From Candidatus Firestoneibacteriota bacterium (GTDB lineage: Bacteria > Oederibacteriota > JAAXVQ01 > JAUVAV01): a DNA stretch of 18,096 bases. The notes under the pieces were generated by a model. It was not told the DNA's origin. It did no database searches and saw only the letters and a program-made list of their open reading frames with translations. Shown here in pieces: positions 13,682 through 18,096 of the stretch. Each line of letters opens with the position of its first letter. Positions within the stretch are counted from its first letter, which is position 1. Made by a program: the position numbers and the translations under genes. The stretch is taken from contig DAOVYW010000020.1 in assembly GCA_030635415.1 (NCBI GenBank), forward strand, positions 1 to 18,096, given 5' to 3'.

Positions 13682-15466
13682 ATGGATTTTGGTATGAAAT
13701 TTAAAAGAACACATAACTGCGGAGCCCTGCGTGCTCTTGACACCGGCAGCGAGGTGGTACTGGCGGGTTGGGTGGATTCCAACCGAGATCATGGCGGACT
13801 GGTTTTTATTGATTTACGCGACCGGGAAGGAATTACTCAGCTGGTTTTTGATCCGGCCCTGTCGGAGGATGCGCATGCCGAAGCGGCAACGCTTCGGAGC
13901 GAGTTTGTAATTGCCGCCAAGGGTCAAGTAGTGCCCCGCTCCCAGGAAACTGTAAATTCTAAAATAGGCACGGGAGAAATAGAGGTACGGGTCAGCGAAC
14001 TCCAGGTGTTGAATCCATCCCGCACACCGCCTTTTCAGGTGGGAGATAGTCTGGGGATTTCCGAGGATCTGCGGTTGCGCTATCGGTACCTGGATTTAAG
14101 GAGCCCGCGCATGCAATCCAATCTTCGTTTTCGTCACACAGTTACCAAGGCCGCGCGTGATTTCCTGGATAAAAAAGGATTGCTGGAAGTAGAAACTCCG
14201 TATTTGTTAAAAAGTACTCCGGAAGGCGCCAGGGATTATATCGTGCCCTCGCGTATTTATCCGGGCCAGTGTTTTGCCCTGCCGCAGTCACCCCAAATGT
14301 TAAAGCAAATCCTGATGATAGCCGGATGCGACCGCTATTACCAGATAGCGCGTTGTTTTCGCGACGAAGATTTGCGCGCGGATCGGCAGCCGGAATTTAC
14401 GCAGATTGATCTGGAAATGTCCTTTGTGGATTTAGATGATGTATTAAGTATTACTGAAGGGATGATGGCCGCGATTTTCCAGACAGCCGGAATTCAGGAA
14501 CCGGAATTGCCATTGCCGCGTATTTCCTATTCCGAGGCTTTAGAACGTTTTGGTACGGATAAGCCTGATCAACGTTTTGCCCTGGAATTAAAAAATATTT
14601 CGGATCTGGCCGGGCAGGCGGAATTCAAGGTATTTTCAGAAGTGGTGAGTAGCGGAGGGGTGGTCAAAGGCCTGGCCGTGCCGGGAGGCGCGTCTTTTTC
14701 CCGCATGGAAATTGACACTTTGATAGCCAGTTCGCAAAAATTTGGGGCTAAAGGCATGGCTTGGTTTAAAGTTTCCAGCCAGGGTTTGGAATCTAACCTG
14801 ACTAAATATTTTGCTCCTGAAATACTGGCACGTATCCAGGAGCGGCTGGCAGGCAAGCCGGGGGATTTACTAATATTCATTGCGGATAGACCGGGATTGG
14901 CGAATGATGTATTGGCCCGGTTGCGTACCCAGCTGGCAGAGCAATTGAACCTGATTCCCCAAAATACCCGGCATTTATCCTGGGTGGTGAATTTTCCTCT
15001 TTTTAAACGCAATGAGGAGCAGCGGCGCTGGGATTCTGAACACCATCCTTTCACTGCCCCGCATCCGGAGGATATCCCTGGATTGGATACGGATCCCGGC
15101 GGGGTGCGTTCCTTGAGCTATGACCTGGTTTTAAATGGAGCGGAGATTGCTTCAGGAAGCATCAGAATCCATCAACCCGGATTGCAATCCAGAATTTTCA
15201 AGCTTATCGGTATTTCGGAAGAAGAGGCCCGGTTAAAGTTTGGATTTCTGATCGAGGCCTTGGCCCTGGGCGCGCCGCCGCACGGGGGAATCGCAATCGG
15301 ACTTGATCGCCTGGTAATGCTTCTGAGGGAAGAAAATACCATTCGGGACACGATCGCTTTTCCCAAGACGCAGAGAACCCAGGATCTTTTAACCGGCGCT
15401 CCGGGACCAATCGGTCCGGAACAATTAAAAGAGCTGGATTTGAAAGTTGCGGAATCCCGGGTATGA
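13682..15466 (+). CDS. aspS: Aspartyl-tRNA synthetase, bacterial type (probably non-discriminating)
   Basis: A 594-residue class IIb synthetase of bacterial length. The N-terminal anticodon-binding OB fold (about 8-125) has LAGWVDSNRDHGGLVFIDLR. The catalytic core includes YRYLDLRSP, STPEGARDYIVPSR, FALPQSPQMLKQILM, motif 2 (FRDE at 226-229, LRADRQPEFTQIDLEMSF), the bacterial insertion (GAD) domain (about 290-410), HHPFTAPHPED and motif 3 (GIAIGLDRL, around 536-544). It charges tRNA-Asp with aspartate. His37 occupies the anticodon-loop position where discriminating enzymes such as E. coli have Leu. In studied relatives this His goes with enzymes that also form Asp-tRNA(Asn) for GatCAB. The SD is GGGAGAGA just before ATG 13682; ATG 13694 is an alternative start four codons in. 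Confidence 0.98.
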   Translation: MDFGMKFKRTHNCGALRALDTGSEVVLAGWVDSNRDHGGLVFIDLRDREGITQLVFDPALSEDAHAEAATLRSEFVIAAKGQVVPRSQETVNSKIGTGEIEVRVSELQVLNPSRTPPFQVGDSLGISEDLRLRYRYLDLRSPRMQSNLRFRHTVTKAARDFLDKKGLLEVETPYLLKSTPEGARDYIVPSRIYPGQCFALPQSPQMLKQILMIAGCDRYYQIARCFRDEDLRADRQPEFTQIDLEMSFVDLDDVLSITEGMMAAIFQTAGIQEPELPLPRISYSEALERFGTDKPDQRFALELKNISDLAGQAEFKVFSEVVSSGGVVKGLAVPGGASFSRMEIDTLIASSQKFGAKGMAWFKVSSQGLESNLTKYFAPEILARIQERLAGKPGDLLIFIADRPGLANDVLARLRTQLAEQLNLIPQNTRHLSWVVNFPLFKRNEEQRRWDSEHHPFTAPHPEDIPGLDTDPGGVRSLSYDLVLNGAEIASGSIRIHQPGLQSRIFKLIGISEEEARLKFGFLIEALALGAPPHGGIAIGLDRLVMLLREENTIRDTIAFPKTQRTQDLLTGAPGPIGPEQLKELDLKVAESRV

Positions 15467-15502
15467 AAGTATTAAATTTCAGAAAATGCGCTGAACAAAG
15501 GC

Positions 15503-15530
15503 TTGACAAAAAATAAGATGGCATGATAAC
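15503..15530 (+). promoter_or_regulatory. Candidate promoter for the LysM lipoprotein gene
   Basis: A perfect -35 TTGACA (15503-15508) is followed after 16 bases by GATAAC (15525-15530). The -10 is moderate. AT-rich alternatives lie just downstream (TAATAT at 15532) but with poor spacing. A second TTGACA (15609-15614) has only a weak -10. The leader to ATG 15761 would be over 200 bases and holds a short perfect hairpin (CTTAAA/TTTAAG, 15620-15635). Confidence 0.45.
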
Positions 15531-15760
15531 GTAATATAAAATGTAACATATTCTAAAAACTATTTTTTTGATTTTAATGCCAGGAGGTTATAGAGGTTAT
15601 CAGGGAAGTTGACAGGTTGCTTAAAGCGATTTAAGAAAAAATCAGGGACTCATTTTTAAAGTGTCGGCTAATGAAAATTACGTTCTGACAAGTTTGGGGT
15701 TCTGCCGGCGAGTGGTTCCCGATTTTAAAACCACCCTAATTCGGAAGGAGGTGACAAAGC

Positions 15761-16192
15761 ATGAAATTTGACGGGATAGTAAAATTTTCAGTAGCAATAT
15801 TTCTGGCAAGTGCATTGGTAGGAATGTCTGGATGCGGAGGTAGCACCGAGATACAACCGGAACCTACTCCGGAAATGATGGCGGAACCGGAACCAATGCC
15901 GGAGGAAGCACCTGAGCCAGAAATGCAGCGTTATTCGGTCATGCAGGGAGATTCACTCTGGGATATTTCCGGGATGGCGGATATTTACGGGGATAACTTC
16001 CAGTGGCCGCTGGTTTTTAAGGCTAACCGTGACCAGATTGAAGATCCGGATATTATTGAGATCGGTCAGGACTTAGCCATTTCTCGCGAGTTTTCGGCTG
16101 AAGAGGTCGAAATGGCTATCGAAAACGCCAGGCGTACACCGCGGTATGTACCTCATACCCAGCCACGTCAGCGTTTGCCGATAGAGTACTAG
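15761..16192 (+). CDS. LysM-domain lipoprotein
   Basis: A 143-residue exported lipoprotein. A signal peptide (MKFDGIVKF, then SVAIFLASALVGM) ends in a lipobox-like MSGC with Cys25 as the acylation site. Residues 31-55 form a Pro/Glu-rich linker of repeated EPxP units (PEPTPEMMAEPEPMPEEAPE). A LysM domain covers about 57-107 (YSVMQGDSLWDISGM, IYGDNFQWPLVFKANRDQ, DPDIIEIGQDLAI); LysM binds N-acetylglucosamine in peptidoglycan. The variant with YGDxxxWPLVFKAN is common in small envelope proteins of Gram-negative bacteria. The C-terminus is short and basic (about 117-143). The protein probably tethers a membrane to the cell wall. An extended AAGGAGGTGA (15745-15754, 6-base spacing) and the intrinsic terminator right after the gene suggest an abundant, monocistronic product. 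The acidic linker is low-complexity. Confidence 0.9.
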   Translation: MKFDGIVKFSVAIFLASALVGMSGCGGSTEIQPEPTPEMMAEPEPMPEEAPEPEMQRYSVMQGDSLWDISGMADIYGDNFQWPLVFKANRDQIEDPDIIEIGQDLAISREFSAEEVEMAIENARRTPRYVPHTQPRQRLPIEY

Positions 16193-16206
16193 GAGCAATT
16201 TCAACC

Positions 16207-16243
16207 AAGAAAAAAGGGACCGGAAAGGTCCCTTTTTTCTTTT
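16207..16243 (+). terminator. Intrinsic terminator of the LysM lipoprotein gene
   Basis: AAGAAAAAAGGGACC (16207-16221) is perfectly complementary to GGTCCCTTTTTTCTT (16227-16241) around a GGAAA loop. The GC part is 6 bp, and the T-rich tract TTTTTTCTTTT (16233-16243) follows at once. It starts 15 bases after the stop codon. The A-tract on the other side means it could also work on the minus strand, but no minus-strand gene ends here. Confidence 0.95.
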
Positions 16244-16490
16244 ATGATTAAATCTCTAATTGGGGATGATTATTTCTTTTGAATAAAAGAAAGCTTTTTA
16301 AACCAGTCAGAGTACGGCTTAATACGCCAGGGATTGATGTAAGACTGATCCAATATTTTTCCCCGCCGGTAATTTGTAAAAATCAATTTTTATTTTATCT
16401 ATTTTCCATTTATCTGCAAAATATCCCGGGAGCCATATCTATCTTTATTACGGTACTGCTCTGGGAGCACAAGAAAAGGAGTAAGGATAT
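16244..16490. other. AT-rich spacer before ybeY
   Basis: About 250 bases between the terminator and ybeY. A TTG-initiated frame (16279-16527) is open but has no SD, no recognisable family, and ends inside ybeY in another frame, so I do not call it a gene. The very AT-rich segment around 16370-16410 (TTGTAA, then TCTATT after about 18 bases) could hold the ybeY promoter, but the -10 match is weak. Confidence 0.4.
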
Positions 16491-16940
16491 ATGTCTGTCG
16501 AGATTACTAACCGGCAGAAGGAAATAACCGTAAATTTAACCTCGCTCCGGCGTATGGCAGGTTGTGTTTTGCGAAACCTGCGCCTGGCAGCGCCCGAACT
16601 TTCCATTTTGCTTACAGATGATCAGGGTATTCAGGCCATTAACAAGACCTACCGGGGTGTGGATAAACCAACGGATATTCTTTCTTTCGGTATGCGGGAG
16701 CATCCAGGAACCGCGGATCCCCTTCCGCCGCATCCCGGGATACTGGGGGATATTGTTATCTCAATGTCGGCCATCCGGCGTCAGGCCCGGGACCGAAAGG
16801 TGGTCTGGCAGGAGGAAATGAAACTGATTTTAATTCATGGAATTTTACATCTCCTGGGTTATAATCATGCCAAGCGGGTGGATAAACTTAGAATGCAATC
16901 TCTCCACGGCGTTTTATCCAATCTCTGCCGGGAGAAGTGA
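16491..16940 (+). CDS. ybeY: Endoribonuclease YbeY (16S rRNA maturation factor)
   Basis: A 149-residue metalloprotein of the UPF0054 family, needed for 16S rRNA 3'-end processing and ribosome quality control in studied bacteria. The zinc site motif is HGILHLLGYNH, with His116, His120 and His126 at the three metal-ligand positions. The usual GYDH reads GYNH (Asn125). Other family parts are LSILLTDDQGIQAINKTYRG, KPTDILSFGMRE and LGDIVISMSAIRRQA. The SD AAGGAG lies 9 bases before ATG 16491, with a second AAGGA closer to it. The next gene, a CorC/CNNM-type protein, follows after 7 bases; ybeY next to ybeX/corC is a widely conserved pair, which supports both calls. The usual upstream partner ybeZ/phoH is absent from this spot. 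Confidence 0.95.
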   Translation: MSVEITNRQKEITVNLTSLRRMAGCVLRNLRLAAPELSILLTDDQGIQAINKTYRGVDKPTDILSFGMREHPGTADPLPPHPGILGDIVISMSAIRRQARDRKVVWQEEMKLILIHGILHLLGYNHAKRVDKLRMQSLHGVLSNLCREK

Positions 16941-16947
16941 GGAATAA

Positions 16948-18096
16948 ATGGATTTTCTTTTTGCGGTTGATCTGATCGTGCTCGGCTTGCTGTTTTTGCT
17001 TTCCGGAGTTTTTTCCGCCAGCGAAACGGCGCTCATGGGACTGGGGCGCTTGGGGCTAGCCCATGCCATTGAGAAGGGCGGCCGCCGGGGCCGGGCCCTG
17101 GAAGTATGGAAAAAGGATCCCAATCGCATATTGACTACTATTTTAATACTGAATAATGCTATAAATATCAGCGCGACCACGGTAGCGGCTTTTTTTGCGA
17201 TTCACATCGCGGAGCTTTTCCAACTGAACCGGGGTCAGACCGGAACGCTGATCGCGGCGGCGGTTACGCTGATTATTATTCTTTTTGGCGAGGTTACGCC
17301 GAAAATTCTAGCGATCCATAAATCCGAACCCATAGCCCTGATAATTATTCAGCCCCTGGTGCTGCTGGGGAAGTTATTACATCCTATCAGCCGTTTCTTA
17401 ATCAAAACCGCCAATTTTTTTCTTCGTCCTTTGGGAGTGGAACCGGGAAGCTCTGTTCCTATGGTAACAGAAGAGGAAATTCACGCCCTAATCCAGATGG
17501 GAGCGGATGAAGGCGTGATCGAGGATCAGGAGCATCAGATGATCCATGGCGTCATCAAGCTGAGCGAGACCCAGATCCGCGAGGTTATGGTGCCGCGTAC
17601 GGAAATGGAGGGCATTAATGCCGGGGACGATATGGAACGCATTATTGATCAGATCGTTCAAACCGGATATTCGCGCATGCCGGTTTACCGGGAAAATTTC
17701 GATAACATTATTGGTGTGGTATATACCAAGGATATTATATCTGTTCTGCAAAACCGCGAACTCATTGTCCTTCAGGATATTCTACGGCAGCCTCATTTTG
17801 TGCCGGAAACCAAGAAAGTTGATGAACTGTTGCATGAATTTCAACGGGGCCGGCTGCACTTGGCCATCGTGGTGGATGAGTACGGCGGAACTTCAGGCCT
17901 GGTTACGCTGGAAGATTTAATCGAAGAGATTGTAGGGGAAATTCAGGACGAGTACGATGTAGAGGAAAAAAGAATTGAAAAAATCGGGGAAGATTTATGG
18001 GCAGCAGAAGGACAGACCGATATTAAAGAAATCAACCTAGTGCTGGCAGTGGAGCTTCCGGACGTGAAAGATATTAATACCATCGGCGGTTTTATC
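16948..18096 (+). CDS. CorC/CNNM-type hemolysin-family transporter, partial (C-terminus off window)
   Basis: Direct translation gives 383 codons without a stop up to the window edge. Residues 1-185 are a DUF21/CNNM membrane domain: LIVLGLLFLLSGVFSASETA opens it, followed by LTTILILNNAINISATTVAA, LIIILFGEVTPKILAIHKSE and a last hydrophobic stretch. Then come an acidic linker (TEEEIHALIQMGADEGVIED) and a CBS pair (about 210-335) with REVMVPRTEMEGI, GYSRMPVYRENFDNIIGVVY and the hallmark LAIVVDEYGGTSGLVTLEDL (Asp310 to Gly314 within it). The CorC_HlyC domain begins near residue 345. Relatives act in magnesium or cobalt efflux. Start ATG 16948 has GAGG upstream and lies 7 bases after ybeY, so the two are likely one operon. 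It is cut by the window edge, not truncated. Confidence 0.93.
   Translation, partial: MDFLFAVDLIVLGLLFLLSGVFSASETALMGLGRLGLAHAIEKGGRRGRALEVWKKDPNRILTTILILNNAINISATTVAAFFAIHIAELFQLNRGQTGTLIAAAVTLIIILFGEVTPKILAIHKSEPIALIIIQPLVLLGKLLHPISRFLIKTANFFLRPLGVEPGSSVPMVTEEEIHALIQMGADEGVIEDQEHQMIHGVIKLSETQIREVMVPRTEMEGINAGDDMERIIDQIVQTGYSRMPVYRENFDNIIGVVYTKDIISVLQNRELIVLQDILRQPHFVPETKKVDELLHEFQRGRLHLAIVVDEYGGTSGLVTLEDLIEEIVGEIQDEYDVEEKRIEKIGEDLWAAEGQTDIKEINLVLAVELPDVKDINTIGGFI

Noticed and set aside
16279..16527. 82-codon plus-strand frame starting with TTG before ybeY
   Set aside because: No SD, no recognisable product, and it ends inside ybeY in another frame; better explained as AT-rich spacer.
1..18096. 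CRISPR array, tRNA/rRNA, insertion sequence or prophage
   Set aside because: No regularly spaced repeats, cloverleaf-like segments, transposase or phage-like proteins were seen anywhere in the window.

Overview
The window reads as part of the chromosome of a free-living bacterium with about average GC content. An outer membrane is likely: there is a lipobox-bearing LysM lipoprotein, a secreted ABC-type binding protein, undecaprenyl-pyrophosphate recycling and the ybeY-corC gene pair. The AspRS carries a histidine typical of the non-discriminating (Asp-tRNA(Asn)-forming) enzymes. No phage, insertion sequence, CRISPR array, tRNA or rRNA was found. The phylum cannot be fixed by eye; Desulfobacterota-like or other under-sampled Gram-negative lineages would fit.

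Left part (1-4650), signalling. A minus-strand GAF protein running off the left edge begins an HD-GYP domain exactly at the border. A second, complete GAF-GAF-HD-GYP protein lies at 2836-4647 and should hydrolyse cyclic di-GMP. Between them is a secreted PF04392-type ABC substrate-binding protein (1336-2325). It is preceded by about 400 bases of decayed-looking coding remnants, including a signal peptide with its own ribosome binding site followed by a frame break. A near-perfect sigma-70 promoter (2570-2598) drives the HD-GYP gene through a long leader.

Middle part (4842-11339). A plus-strand unit of uppP, a small TM-helix-repeat membrane protein and a GH133-type glycogen debranching enzyme converges on a three-gene minus-strand operon. 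That operon, in transcription order, is a CrtI-like FAD oxidoreductase, an unrecognised 119-residue four-cysteine protein and a soluble methyl-accepting chemotaxis-type protein. It has its own consensus promoter (11407-11435) and very tight gene spacing. It is the most unusual arrangement in the window and could be a small redox- or lipid-linked sensing system.

Right part (11566-18096), housekeeping. ligA, aspS, a LysM lipoprotein with a textbook terminator, ybeY, and a CorC/CNNM-type transporter that runs off the right edge. Several intergenic promoters, hairpins and inverted repeats are listed. Two genes cut by the window edges (1-639 minus, 16948-18096 plus) were found by direct translation.
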